64,000 nucleotides of DNA from Methylobacterium mesophilicum SR1.6/6 (GCF_000364445.2 NZ_CP043538.1:1247612-1311611); one strand, 5' to 3'. Shown: positions 17,075 through 25,815, counted from the first letter of the stretch. Program-made: numbers and translations. Notes: a model not told the origin generated them from the sequence alone.

Positions 17075-17193
17075 CTCGCACCTCGGGGATTGAACCCTCG
17101 ACCGCCCGTGGATCAGGCGGTCGAGGGGCGCGGCCGTGCGCCTCTGCTGGGATGCGAGGAGGGCGTTGGCCAGCGTCTCGGAAAGGCATGGTT

Positions 17194-17370
17194 TCAGGAG
17201 CGAGGCGGGCGCGGCGAGCGCGCCAGCCGGGCAGCCAGCTCCTGAGCGTCCCGGTTCAGCGACCGGGCGAAGTCGTGCGCGCTGCGCGCTGCGGTCCGCG
17301 CGTCCGCCCGACCCAGCGCGCGGGCGAGGCCCGTGAGGGCGACGCGGCGCTCGGCGCAGCGGCAGCTCAT
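17194..17370 (-). CDS. small basic protein, 58 aa
   Basis: From ATG 17370 the protein begins MSCRCAERRVALTG and consists of an Arg/Ala-rich helix. The early CRC pair could be metal-binding. It sits between the tail-like gene and a 270-aa gene on the same strand. It may be a real small phage gene, but the composition alone is weak evidence. Confidence 0.45.
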   Translation of the reverse strand: MSCRCAERRVALTGLARALGRADARTAARSAHDFARSLNRDAQELAARLARSPRPPRS

Positions 17371-17458
17371 GGCGGCCTCCCAGGATGGATGGGTCGCGGA
17401 CAGCAAAAAGCCCCGGCGGGGTGCGCCAGGGCTCGCGTCAGACTTCTCGACCATCACA

Positions 17459-18271
17459 CTATACGCAAGCGTTTTCCGCACTGTCAAGCTTGCTGTGCGC
17501 CCCGTGGGCGGCCTCCGTCGCTTTTTTGCGTGAAAACGGGATTGGCAGGACGTCGGGCGTGTCGAGCCACGGCGTGATTGGGGCGGCCGGGCGCTGAACG
17601 ACCAGCTCCGGCAGCGTCACCCGGAACTCCTGAGCGAGCATGTCGAGGCAGGCGTGCCAGACCGCGTACTCGGCCCGCTCGGCCACGACGACGTGGCGCG
17701 GCGTCTCCCACTCCGTCTCGTAGCCGCAGACGTGCTTGCGATGATCGTAAAGCGCCCGGCCCCGATAGCCGACCACCGGGCTCGGCTCCGGCCGCTCGGC
17801 CGAGCGCGCGCACCGGATCAGGATCGGCGCGGGCAGGAGGCGCGTCACCCGGCGCGGCGCGTGCTCGCCGGATCGAATCGTGAAGGTCGCCCCGTGCGGC
17901 GCTTCCTTGATCGCGTGGCCATGCTGGGCGGCCGTCTCACGATCCCACACGGCGAAGTCCATGTCGTCGAGCGGCTCGAGGAAGAAGTCCGGCAGCGCCA
18001 GCACCGCGTCGTGGACGCGCAGAAGCGGGTCGGCGACGAGCTGCACATCGCCCCACAGGCGCCGCTCGATCGCGATGCGCTTGGTCGAGAAGGGTGAGCG
18101 GTCGACGCGCTCACCGCCGAAGCCGCCGCCCGCGCTCGGGTAGCCCATCAGGATCAGGCGCTCGACGGCGCGCTCAGAGCGCTCGTCGCCCACGTGACGG
18201 CGGTCGACCTGCTTCTCCCGGTAGGTCCGGATCAGCAGGGCTTCGATGTCGATCACTTCACGGGATGCCAT
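17459..18271 (-). CDS. phage hypothetical protein, 270 aa
   Basis: ATG 18271 (MASREVIDIEALL) is the best start: it is followed by a helical segment with IRTYREKQVDRR. The middle (RRLWGDVQLVADPLL…LPDFFLEPLDDMDFAVWD) and later part look like a folded alpha/beta protein. I cannot name the family; similar proteins recur in Methylobacterium prophages. It lies just downstream of the octamer-repeat region and is the first leftward gene after it, so its promoter is probably within those repeats. Confidence 0.7.
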   Translation of the reverse strand: MASREVIDIEALLIRTYREKQVDRRHVGDERSERAVERLILMGYPSAGGGFGGERVDRSPFSTKRIAIERRLWGDVQLVADPLLRVHDAVLALPDFFLEPLDDMDFAVWDRETAAQHGHAIKEAPHGATFTIRSGEHAPRRVTRLLPAPILIRCARSAERPEPSPVVGYRGRALYDHRKHVCGYETEWETPRHVVVAERAEYAVWHACLDMLAQEFRVTLPELVVQRPAAPITPWLDTPDVLPIPFSRKKATEAAHGAHSKLDSAENACV

Positions 18272-18291
18272 GGTGCCGCCCCTGCCCTGCT

Positions 18292-18642
18292 GCGAAGGTT
18301 GCGAAGGTGGAGCGAACGTTGTCTCGCACCTTCGCAAACCGATCCTCTTTTATTTGGCAGTGACTTAGTTGATATTTTGCGAAGGTTGCGAAGGTCAAAG
18401 ACCGGTCTATATGTGAATCAACATCGAATTGGCTCCCCGTAGCCCCTTCTCATACGCGGGCGCGGACGCTGAAACCTTCGCAACCTTCGCGTAAGCGACG
18501 CCAAGCCGGTGAACGGGTTGAATAAAAATCGGGTCGCGAGGGTTATAGATCGCTCGCTTAGAACCTCGCGACCTTCGAAACCCTCGCACACCGCGCCGGC
18601 CGACCGCGCGACATCCTCTCTCGCGAGTGCTGCCGCGAAGGT
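18292..18642. repeat. iteron-like cluster of the octamer GCGAAGGT, candidate origin
   Basis: Eight exact copies occur in 351 nt. Direct: 18292, 18301, 18379, 18388, 18635. Inverted (ACCTTCGC): 18328, 18474, 18483. Three are tandem pairs with a 9-bp period; degenerate copies lie near 18570. The stretch is intergenic and contains AT-rich segments (18345-18380, 18520-18550). In phage P4, clusters of an 8-bp iteron bind the alpha primase-helicase at ori and crr. An SF3 helicase gene ends 65 nt to the right here, so an origin is likely. Confidence 0.7.
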
Positions 18643-18706
18643 TCGAGGGTTGGTTCTCCCATCATCAGGGGCTGCGGGGATCGACGCATGGCAGATGCGT
18701 AGCGGC

Positions 18707-20440
18707 TCACTCGTAGCGGTCGATACCCGATTGTCCCGGCCGCTCGTCGGGACGGGCCGGCACGTCGTGCAGGCGGATGTCGAGATAGCGGCGCACGCGG
18801 CCATTCTCGCGCTCGAACCCCTTGTGCGGCATCGCCCGGCCGAAGGCGGTCTCCTTCCAGGGGCGCACGGCGTTGGCCATGCACCACGACACGAACGCCT
18901 CGTAGACGGTGCGGGCGGTCTCCGACGCGCCGGGCTCACGGATGATGCAGTCGGCGGCGAACGCCGCGATCGGGTCCATCTCCTCGCGGTAGGCGGCTGT
19001 GGCCTGCTGTACCTCGGCCGGCACCTGCAGGCCCTCGGTGACGTAGATGCGCAGGCCCTCGATCAGCCAGTTGAGGATTCCGGGGCGCTCGGTGGCGAAC
19101 TCGGCCAAGACCTCGTCCATAGGCCGACGCTCGTCGTCGGGGATCGTGACCTCCCACGGCACGAGGCGCACGCGGCGCCAGATGCCGTTGTCGACGCCGC
19201 CGATCGACGGCATGTCGTTGCCCGACATCGAGGCCTTGAACACCGGCCAGAACTTGAAGAAGCCCTTGTTGAGGTGGCGTGCCTTGATCTCCTCGCCGCC
19301 GGTGAGTGACTTGACCAGCGCTTCCTTCAAAGGCTCGCCGCGCGGCAGCTCGGAGATGCGCAGGTAGCGCGTGCCGGGCAGGTCGGCGAAGTCGGGCGTC
19401 GCCTGGTCGCCGCGCCGCTGCCCCTGGCCAGTGAGCGATTCTGCGTTCAGGAGATCAGAGTACGAGCCCATCAGCGCGGCGATCGCCTCGGAGAAGGTCG
19501 ACTTGCCGTTGGCGCCCGTGCCGTAGTTGAAGATGAAGCACTGCTGCCCGGTCTGACCGGTGAGCGCGAGGCCGTGATAGGCCTGCAGGAAGCGCCGAAT
19601 GGCCGATTTCGGCTGGAAGCGCTCCAGGAACGCCTCCCAGTTCGGGCAGGTCGCCTCCGGATCATAGGCTACGGGCGCCATCTTGGTGTTGAGGTGCGTG
19701 CGGTCGTGGTCGAGCCGCTCGACCTCTAGGGTGAGCCGGCGCGAGTGCTCGCACGGGTTTTCCGGATCCTCGACCTTGGCGAACCGCAGCGTGCCGTTCT
19801 CCAGGTTGAGCAGCATCGGGTCGGCGTCGAGGTCGGTCGGTGCCTTCGTCTTATGCGGCAGAGCCTGCCGGATCATCTCGCTCACACGGCCGCCGTTGCC
19901 GGAGGTGACCGCGAACTTCCGGCGGCTGATCTGGCGCTTCTTCAGGGCGTCGCGCGCGTCGTCGGCGTCGCGGATCAGCGCCTTGTCGCCCTCGCTGCGC
20001 GCGCTCTCGGGCTTGGACAGCGCCGGCTCGCCGGCGCGGATGGCGCGCAGCTCGTGCGGGAGCGCGGCCATGTGATCGGCCTCCAGGTGGATGCGCTTGG
20101 CGGTGCGCTGAGCGAGCCGCACGGCCGCCTCGTCGCCGCCGTCGCGCTGCCAACGCTGACCGGTCCAGACGTGCCAGCCGACCTCGCGCACGTGAAGCAG
20201 CTCGTGGCCGAAGTGGGCCAGCAGCCGCTGGCCGTTGTCGGTGTCGTTCTGTTCGAGCCCAGCACAGTGAGCGAGGGTTTCGCCCACCGCCTCGCCATCG
20301 CGCGGGGGTTCCGGGGGCTCAGGCTCATCCGCGTCATCGTAGGGCGGCCACGCGTCGACCGGTTCAGCGGACGAGGCGTCCGGCGTGGCTGCGTTCTCGA
20401 TCGCGCGCACGATGCGGTCGGTGGGATCGTCGACGCTCAC
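18707..20440 (-). CDS. D5/P4-type SF3 helicase (phage/plasmid primase C-terminal family), 577 aa
   Basis: After an acidic N-terminus and a D5_N-like region (FLERFQPKSAIRRFLQAYHGLALTG), the SF3 AAA+ core shows Walker A GTGANGKST, a Walker B-like segment RYLRISELPRGE, and sensor-1 region FKASMSGNDMPSI, then IWRRVRLVPWEVTIP. The C-terminus resembles the Pox_D5 winged helix. It unwinds DNA at the element's origin. The primase half is encoded separately (22097-23230). Octamer repeats lie just downstream of the stop. Confidence 0.93.
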   Translation of the reverse strand: MSVDDPTDRIVRAIENAATPDASSAEPVDAWPPYDDADEPEPPEPPRDGEAVGETLAHCAGLEQNDTDNGQRLLAHFGHELLHVREVGWHVWTGQRWQRDGGDEAAVRLAQRTAKRIHLEADHMAALPHELRAIRAGEPALSKPESARSEGDKALIRDADDARDALKKRQISRRKFAVTSGNGGRVSEMIRQALPHKTKAPTDLDADPMLLNLENGTLRFAKVEDPENPCEHSRRLTLEVERLDHDRTHLNTKMAPVAYDPEATCPNWEAFLERFQPKSAIRRFLQAYHGLALTGQTGQQCFIFNYGTGANGKSTFSEAIAALMGSYSDLLNAESLTGQGQRRGDQATPDFADLPGTRYLRISELPRGEPLKEALVKSLTGGEEIKARHLNKGFFKFWPVFKASMSGNDMPSIGGVDNGIWRRVRLVPWEVTIPDDERRPMDEVLAEFATERPGILNWLIEGLRIYVTEGLQVPAEVQQATAAYREEMDPIAAFAADCIIREPGASETARTVYEAFVSWCMANAVRPWKETAFGRAMPHKGFERENGRVRRYLDIRLHDVPARPDERPGQSGIDRYE

Positions 20441-20528
20441 GGGCGGCTCACTGGATACAGGCGTGCGGGCGCCGGTTGACCGGCGAAGAGGGCGGCGCGA
20501 TCGCGGCCCGGAACTCGGGAGGCGTCCG

Positions 20529-20807
20529 ATGGCGCTGGAGAGTTACGCGGCGTCCGGCTCGGCCGTGATCGACCAAGAGACCGGGGCGCATGTCCGCTTC
20601 GCCATGCTTGACGGCGACGCGCTGGTCCCTTGTCGGGTGACGTTCGAGGCGCTGCACCACTTGTTCGCGGTCGAGGGCCAGCCGTTTGATCCGCTCGACC
20701 TGTTCCACCGCTACCACCTCGTGGTGGAGGATGCGGCGGCCGAGAAATACGAGCGAGAAGGCGCCCAGGATGGGTGGATCCACCTCGACGACCCGGATTT
20801 CGGCTGA
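20529..20807 (+). CDS. DUF1488-like protein, 92 aa
   Basis: ATG 20529 gives a short protein with VRFAMLDGDALVPCRVTFEALHHLF, the pattern of DUF1488 (a small family with an unknown role). It is transcribed away from the helicase gene, whose start lies 90 nt to the left. A DLDDPDFG acidic end closes it. Function unknown. Confidence 0.65.
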   Translation: MALESYAASGSAVIDQETGAHVRFAMLDGDALVPCRVTFEALHHLFAVEGQPFDPLDLFHRYHLVVEDAAAEKYEREGAQDGWIHLDDPDFG

Positions 20808-20828
20808 GAGGTCGCAGAAGGACCAACG

Positions 20829-21449
20829 ATGAATGTGTGTGATCTGACCTTCGTGCAGAAGGCAATTACGGACGGACAAGCAGCCGGTTGCGTCGAGTTC
20901 TGGCTGAACCGCTATCAGACGCTCCTGTCGGGCATCCTGGCGTTGGCCAGTGCCATCATTGCCGCGATCCTTTTGCAGCGACAGGTGGCTGCCAATCGGT
21001 TGCAGGTTGCGGCCGCGACCGGCGACCTTGATCCCGATTTCTTCCTCGAATGGGACACCAGCTTCGACGGTAGCGCTGGAGACCTGGAGGATGGCATTCT
21101 CCGCATCCAGAACTACAACCGACGGCCCATCAGCTTGCGTCGGATCCAAATTATTTCGCCCCGTGCAGGCTTCATTCCGGCAGAGTTCGAAATCGGAAAA
21201 GGCGGCGCGAAGGGGATCAGGGTCGACCAGATCGACGGATCGACCTTCGCCTTCAATCGCTGGATCCAGGGCCGCGACCCGGTGGGTGGCGCGGTGATTG
21301 ACGTCATCCGTCTGATGATCACCGATGAGGGCGACCCTGATTTGTCCGGAACAGATCAGGAGGTCCGTGTCCGCGTCGATTACCAGTTGCTCGGCAATCC
21401 CACGGAAGCGCGTCAGGTCGACGTGCGCGGCTTGATCCGCAGGCGCTGA
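20829..21449 (+). CDS. single-pass membrane protein, 206 aa
   Basis: One membrane helix (LLSGILALASAIIAAILL, about residues 32-50) is followed by a soluble beta-rich domain of about 150 residues (ILRIQNYNRRPISLRRIQIISP), ending in basic RGLIRRR. It lies 21 nt after the DUF1488-like gene, so it is co-transcribed. The domain looks like an immunoglobulin-like fold; this is an impression only. Possible exclusion or conversion function. Confidence 0.65.
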   Translation: MNVCDLTFVQKAITDGQAAGCVEFWLNRYQTLLSGILALASAIIAAILLQRQVAANRLQVAAATGDLDPDFFLEWDTSFDGSAGDLEDGILRIQNYNRRPISLRRIQIISPRAGFIPAEFEIGKGGAKGIRVDQIDGSTFAFNRWIQGRDPVGGAVIDVIRLMITDEGDPDLSGTDQEVRVRVDYQLLGNPTEARQVDVRGLIRRR

Positions 21450-21528
21450 GCCGATCAGAGCGAGTGCTCCACGGTGGCGGCACAACGGTGCTGGCTTTGC
21501 GGCGCCGCCGTTTAAGCGGGACGGAGTT

Positions 21529-22095
21529 TCAGACACGGTCGACGTCCGCTAATAAGCCGGCGATTGCACCCTCGCGGCCGAGCAGCTCGCGCAGGAAATC
21601 CACGAGAGCCCCGGCCATCTCGGCCCGACGCTTCGCCTCGGCGGCGGCGAGCCGGTACGATTCGGGGGTGAGGAAGCCAGGCTGGAGCTGCTTGTCCCCA
21701 TAGGTGCGGCCCGCGGCCAGGCCTTCGAGGTGCTCATGCTGGAACGCGGCATCGAGCGCGGCGCGGCGCGCCTCGACGTAGAGGTCGAGGAGGGTGAAGC
21801 CGCGCAGCGTCTGCTCGAGGGCGCGGCCGTCGGCGACGGGCGCGGCGATCGCGACCACCGCCACGACGGCGACCGGGACGGCCGGTGGCGGCGCGACGGG
21901 ATCCTCGACCGGCGGCAGCTCGGGCGGCTCGACCGGGGCGGCCGGCACGGGCGCGGGTGCGGCGCGCTTGGCCATCGCGGCGCGGGCGCGCCGGATCGCG
22001 TCCTCGGCGAGCAGCCGGATCGGCAGGCCGCCGGCCCGGATCTCCGGGTTCATCGGCGGCAGCTCCATCGGGGCCATCATCACAAGCGCGTCCAT
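21529..22095 (-). CDS. phage hypothetical protein with Pro/Ala linker, 188 aa
   Basis: The N-terminus is Met/Pro-rich (MDALVMMAPMELPPMNPEI), then a low-complexity Pro/Val/Ala stretch, then a helical C-terminal domain (LLDLYVEARRAALDAAFQHEH…AKRRAEMAGALVDFLREL). It starts 2 nt after the primase gene's stop, so it is in the leftward replication operon. Role unknown. Confidence 0.7.
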   Translation of the reverse strand: MDALVMMAPMELPPMNPEIRAGGLPIRLLAEDAIRRARAAMAKRAAPAPVPAAPVEPPELPPVEDPVAPPPAVPVAVVAVVAIAAPVADGRALEQTLRGFTLLDLYVEARRAALDAAFQHEHLEGLAAGRTYGDKQLQPGFLTPESYRLAAAEAKRRAEMAGALVDFLRELLGREGAIAGLLADVDRV

Positions 22096-22096
22096 C

Positions 22097-23230
22097 CTAA
22101 GCGGCGCTCCGGAGCATGTCGTTGAAGTCCCGGCCGGGCTCGGCCCAGGCGATGCCGACGTGGCGCCCGGGGCGGGCGTAGCGGGCGCACCCGCGGGCGA
22201 GCGCCTCGGCGGTGGCGGCTGGATCGGAATCGCCGTCGCCCAAGAGGATCAGTCTGCGGACGCTGTCCGGGACCGGGGTGAGGCCCGCGAGGTTTCCGAG
22301 GTCGAGCGTCGCCCAAAGCGCTGCTTCCTCGGCGAGCGGCTCGCCCTTGCGCAGCAGGGCCTCGCGCACCGACAGGCAGGTCTCCAGGCCCTCGCCGAGG
22401 ATCAGTGTCTCGGGCTCCGGCCGGCGCACCAGTTCGATCCGGGCGCCGCGCTTCGTGCCTCGGACTTTGCGGGCGGGCAGGATCTCGCCGGTCACCGGGT
22501 CGGCGATCCGGGCCTTGCCGTCGGGATCCGCGAGGTCGATCCAGGTCTGGTGCACGCCGGCGAAGCGGTCGTCGGGCCCGATCATACCGGCGAGGAGCGC
22601 CGGACCCTCGTGCACGCGAGCGAAGGTCGGCCGGCCGCGGGGATCCTCCCGGCGGGTGTAGAGCGGGTGGCGCGGCAGAAAGCGAAGACGAGCGCCGGGC
22701 GGTGCGGTGAGGCCACGCAGGCGCAGGTAGGCGGCGGCCGGGGTCGCGCTGAGATCGCGGACCGCCGCGTCCCAGAAGGCGCGGGCGCGCTTCAGCTCGG
22801 CCAAGCGCCGCTGCGCCTCGGCCTCGGCCTCCTCGGCGGCGGCGGCCTCGCGCGCGGCAGCCTGCGCCCGCTGCCGGTCCCGGCGGGCGGCGCGCTCCGC
22901 CTCGGTCTCGGGCATGTCGCGCCCGGGGGCAGGCCGATCGGTCAGGATCTCGCAGGCGCGGAGGAAGTCGCAGCCCTCGACGTGCTGGACCAGCGCGATC
23001 ACGTCGCCGCCGGGCTTGGCGCCGTCGCGTTCCAGTTGCCGGCAGTGCCAGACGCCCTTGCGGGTGGAGATGGAGAAGCGGTCGCGGCCGCCGCACCCCG
23101 GGCACGGGCCGGACCACTCGGAACCGGACCGACGCAGGGCGACGCGGTCGCGGGCGTAGCCGGCGAGGTCGACGCTTCGCGCCTCGTCAACCCAAGCCTC
23201 GAAGGCGATCGTGTGCGCCAGATCAGCCAT
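22097..23230 (-). CDS. CHC2/Toprim-domain primase, 377 aa
   Basis: From ATG 23230, a zinc-finger region (CPGCGGRDRFSIS…VWHCRQL, residues 43-68) of the P4/DnaG type is followed by a coiled-coil segment and a Toprim domain: catalytic Glu in LILGEGLETCLS, and DxD in LLGDGDSDP. It primes replication and would act with the SF3 helicase encoded downstream. In P4 alpha both halves are one protein; here they are two genes. Longer upstream frame is shadow: a separate gene ends at 23223 and overlaps this start by 8 nt. Confidence 0.9.
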   Translation of the reverse strand: MADLAHTIAFEAWVDEARSVDLAGYARDRVALRRSGSEWSGPCPGCGGRDRFSISTRKGVWHCRQLERDGAKPGGDVIALVQHVEGCDFLRACEILTDRPAPGRDMPETEAERAARRDRQRAQAAAREAAAAEEAEAEAQRRLAELKRARAFWDAAVRDLSATPAAAYLRLRGLTAPPGARLRFLPRHPLYTRREDPRGRPTFARVHEGPALLAGMIGPDDRFAGVHQTWIDLADPDGKARIADPVTGEILPARKVRGTKRGARIELVRRPEPETLILGEGLETCLSVREALLRKGEPLAEEAALWATLDLGNLAGLTPVPDSVRRLILLGDGDSDPAATAEALARGCARYARPGRHVGIAWAEPGRDFNDMLRSAA

Positions 23231-23642
23231 GGTCGCCTCCCCGGCCGAGGTGCAGGCGCAGGAGGCCGTTCTGCGCCTCCAAGACGGCGAGGCGCACGTC
23301 GGCCCCGCGCAGGCGGTCGAGGGCGGCGGCGTAGCGTTCGTGGAGCTGCGCCAGGGCGACAATGGCTTGGGCCCGGGCGACGTCGGAGCGGTGCTGGTCG
23401 GCCCGGGCCTCCCGCAGCTCGACCGCCATCCGATCGGCGGCCGCGCGTGCCAGGAGGGTGACGGTGCGCAGGGCCTGCTGCTGCGACCGCGTGAGCTGTG
23501 CGCCGGGCAGCGTGTCGCCCTCGGTGCCGAGCCGGGCCGCGCGCGTCCGATCGTCCCGTCCACGGGCGGGGCGCGCGTGGCGACGCGGCTCGGCGTCGGC
23601 TTCGACGAGGCGGGGGCTGAGGGGTGAGCGGCGCTTGGCCAT
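23223..23642 (-). CDS. helical phage protein, 139 aa
   Basis: ATG 23642 begins MAKRRSPLSPRL with a basic N-terminus. From residue 50 it is one long Ala/Arg/Leu helix (LTRSQQQALRTVTLLARAAADRM…LEAQNGLLRLHLG), likely a coiled coil. Its stop overlaps the primase start by 8 nt, showing translational coupling. Function unknown; perhaps a primase partner. Confidence 0.7.
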   Translation of the reverse strand: MAKRRSPLSPRLVEADAEPRRHARPARGRDDRTRAARLGTEGDTLPGAQLTRSQQQALRTVTLLARAAADRMAVELREARADQHRSDVARAQAIVALAQLHERYAAALDRLRGADVRLAVLEAQNGLLRLHLGRGGDHG

Positions 23643-23805
23643 GGCGTCTGACCGTGAGGGGTTGCGGGGCGCCTCGGGGGTCTCCGGACACAGCGAAGCC
23701 GACCGCCGGCCTCATCGGGTCGCGGGTCGTGCGATGCGTGTCTCGGAAAGCCCCCGAGGATCATCGGTCCCGCGCTGACGTGGCGGGAGACGGTGGCCGG
23801 TCCGC

Positions 23806-24054
23806 TCAGCGGATCTGTGGCCCGTCGCGTTGGGCGGCGGCTGTGTCGCCGTCCGCCGGGTCTTGGGGATCGGGTGGGCCGCGCGGCGGCGGCGGGTACA
23901 GCTCGTCAGCGCGGGCGAAGTGGCGGCGGGCACGCTCGGCGCAGGCCCGATTCAGATCGAACTCCAGGCGCGAGAGGCGCATGTGGTGGCGGGCGCGAGC
24001 GGCCCAGCGGTTGCCGCGGGCGCGATGCCACAGCCATTTGAGGGCGCGGATCAC
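23806..24054 (-). CDS. small basic helical protein, 82 aa
   Basis: GTG 24054 overlaps the stop of the upstream HTH gene (GTGA), which decides the start. It reads VIRALKWLWHRARGNRWAARARHHM, strongly basic and amphipathic, then a Pro/Asp-rich tail. Too short for a family call. It belongs to the leftward operon. Confidence 0.6.
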   Translation of the reverse strand: MIRALKWLWHRARGNRWAARARHHMRLSRLEFDLNRACAERARRHFARADELYPPPPRGPPDPQDPADGDTAAAQRDGPQIR

Positions 24055-24440
24055 GGCTGATCCTCCCCGAAGAGCAGCGGGCCCATCTCGGCCAGGAACG
24101 CGGCCTGCTCGGCCTCGAACCGGGCGCGGCGCTCGTGCCACGCGGCGACCGCGAGCCACTGCTCCGCGCCGCCTAAGAGCGCGATCAGCAGGTCGGTCTT
24201 GTAGACCGCGATCAGCTTGAGGATGCCCTCGGCGTTCGGTGCCGAGCCGCGCTCGATCCATTTGGCGACCGTATCGCGCGGCACGTCGATCTCGCGGGCG
24301 ACGTACTTTGCGGTGTTGTGCGGATGCCTGTGCTTTAGGAACGCGGCGACCCGCGCGGCGATAATTTCATGATCAATCCCGGACAATTGTCCGATATTCG
24401 GGCGGGACTGTCGCACGCGCTTCTCCGATGCTGTGTGCAT
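24051..24440 (-). CDS. HTH regulator-like protein, 129 aa
   Basis: From ATG 24440 (MHTASEKRVRQSRPN) a helix-turn-helix is visible at about residues 45-70 (HNTAKYVAREIDVPRDTVAKWIERG), the shape of a phage regulator or replication activator, followed by a helical tail. It is the first gene of the leftward replication operon. A perfect 11-bp inverted repeat covers its start codon, suggesting autoregulation. Confidence 0.75.
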   Translation of the reverse strand: MHTASEKRVRQSRPNIGQLSGIDHEIIAARVAAFLKHRHPHNTAKYVAREIDVPRDTVAKWIERGSAPNAEGILKLIAVYKTDLLIALLGGAEQWLAVAAWHERRARFEAEQAAFLAEMGPLLFGEDQP

Positions 24441-24448
24441 CGGAGAAG
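24420..24448. promoter_or_regulatory. perfect inverted repeat over the HTH gene start
   Basis: CTTCTCCGATG, a 7-nt spacer, and CATCGGAGAAG form perfect 11-bp arms. The start codon of the HTH gene lies in the centre. It could be an operator for that protein or an mRNA hairpin blocking its ribosome site. Confidence 0.6.
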
Positions 24449-24492
24449 CGGTGCTCGCGAAAGGAGGGGCGATGACGGAGCCGGCGGCCATG

Positions 24493-24876
24493 TCAGGACG
24501 CGGCTCCGGTGATGATCGCGGTCGGCAGACCTTGGCGGGCTCCCGCCGACGCGATCGGGTATGGAGACGAAGCGGCCGCTCTCAGGGAGAGAACGGCCGC
24601 CGTCTCGGGGATGAGATCATCGAACAGCGCGGCGCCGTTGGATTCGAGCGCGGCGCAGATCTGGGCGAGCAAGGCGCAGCGATAGGCGAACCACGCGTCG
24701 CCCTCGGCCGTCACGCGCGACAGGGTCGGGCCGGGGTCGAGGCGCGGCGGCAGCGTGGGTTCGAAAGGGACCGGAGCCGCCCGGCTCCGGTCAGTTCCGA
24801 GTCTCGCACGCCGGTCCGGCGCCTCCGCTGCTCCAGGGAGTGCGCGCAGCGGAGCTTGGTCGACCGGGCGCGTCAT
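24493..24876 (-). CDS. phage hypothetical protein, 127 aa
   Basis: The N-terminal half is Pro/Arg-rich and probably disordered; the C-terminal half holds a helical domain (TAEGDAWFAYRCALLAQICAALESNG). Its ATG overlaps the stop of the upstream 94-aa gene (ATGA), so it is translated in an operon running left. No family recognised. Confidence 0.65.
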   Translation of the reverse strand: MTRPVDQAPLRALPGAAEAPDRRARLGTDRSRAAPVPFEPTLPPRLDPGPTLSRVTAEGDAWFAYRCALLAQICAALESNGAALFDDLIPETAAVLSLRAAASSPYPIASAGARQGLPTAIITGAAS

Positions 24877-25157
24877 CGCGCTGCTCCGGTCAAAAGGTCG
24901 ATCAGCCAGTCGCGGGCGTCGTCGTCGATCGCGACGTCGAAGGCCTCGCCGCGGATCTGCACGCGCAGCTCGCGCTGGCCGGCGGGATGGCAGACGAACA
25001 GGCGCAAGGATCCATCCGGCGTCGACAGGCCGAAGGGATCGGGGATCAGACGGGCGACCGGGGATCGTGAGGGGATCGCCCCGGCCGCCGCCTCGCCGCG
25101 GACCGGACAGGTCTGGGACTGGTCGGCGGACGAAGGGGGAAGGATGGAATCGGCCAC
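24873..25157 (-). CDS. phage hypothetical protein, 94 aa
   Basis: GTG 25157 (VADSILPPSSADQ) is chosen because upstream sequence lies opposite another gene. The C-terminal part is a beta-strand/helix domain (GSLRLFVCHPAGQRELRVQIRGEAFDVAIDDDARDWL shape). It overlaps the next gene by ATGA. Function unknown. Confidence 0.6.
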   Translation of the reverse strand: MADSILPPSSADQSQTCPVRGEAAAGAIPSRSPVARLIPDPFGLSTPDGSLRLFVCHPAGQRELRVQIRGEAFDVAIDDDARDWLIDLLTGAAR

Positions 25158-25363
25158 GCTACAGCCCTCCCATGAGGGCGAGCGTGAGGCGGGCGAGCGC
25201 GTACCAGAGAGCCACGCCGATCGGCAGGCCGACGAGTAGGCCGATCGCGAGGCGCAGATTGACCTGCGGTGGATGCGAGGCGTGCGGGCAGACCGGGGCG
25301 GGCTGGCGAGAGCTGTGCTCGACAGACCCGCCCGGCCCCCTACCATCGGAAGGGCGAGGACCG

Positions 25364-25774
25364 ATGGAGCTTGAAATGACAGACGAGGTGCCGGCTGCAC
25401 CCATCGAGCGCTTGAATTGGGTCAAGCAAGTCGACGGAAAGATCGCGGTGAGCGTGACCGCCTTCGGACAGACGATGGGCTTGTTGTTCTCGGCTGCCGA
25501 TGCTGAGGCCTTGATGGACGGGCTCATGGGCGCCCTCCCCCAGCAAGCCGATGAATTTCCATCCATCGGGATCTCGCGGGATCACCCACCAGAAGCCGAA
25601 GTCGAGCAGGTGGACGTCGAGCCGTCCGATCGGCCTGGGCATGATCTTCAATATCACCTGCGCACAGGCGACGGGCAGGGTGTGAAGATTCGGGTAAGTC
25701 TGCGGGAAGCCATGCGCTGGCAACGCCGACTGCAAGCTCAGATAGCTGAGCGTCTTCGGCAAACCCGCAACTGA
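25364..25774 (+). CDS. hypothetical protein, 136 aa
   Basis: ATG 25364 (MELEMTDEVPAAP) or ATG 25376 begins a soluble protein with an alpha/beta part (DGKIAVSVTAFGQTMGLLFS) and a basic C-terminal helix (REAMRWQRRLQAQIAERLRQ). It reads against the leftward operon around it. No family recognised; coding character is good. Confidence 0.6.
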   Translation: MELEMTDEVPAAPIERLNWVKQVDGKIAVSVTAFGQTMGLLFSAADAEALMDGLMGALPQQADEFPSIGISRDHPPEAEVEQVDVEPSDRPGHDLQYHLRTGDGQGVKIRVSLREAMRWQRRLQAQIAERLRQTRN

Positions 25775-25815
25775 TGCTGACGATTGTGCCGGGGGCGAAG
25801 GCGAAGGAGCGCACG

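Noticed and set aside
22097..23764. 555-residue version of the primase
   Set aside because: The first 178 codons overlap a separate gene (23223-23642) and lack family features; ATG 23230 is directly before the zinc-finger domain.
25159..25360. Leftward hydrophobic frame ending LPIGVALWYALARLTLALMGGL
   Set aside because: It looks like a membrane helix, but no ATG, GTG or TTG start exists between the end and the gene on the opposite strand.
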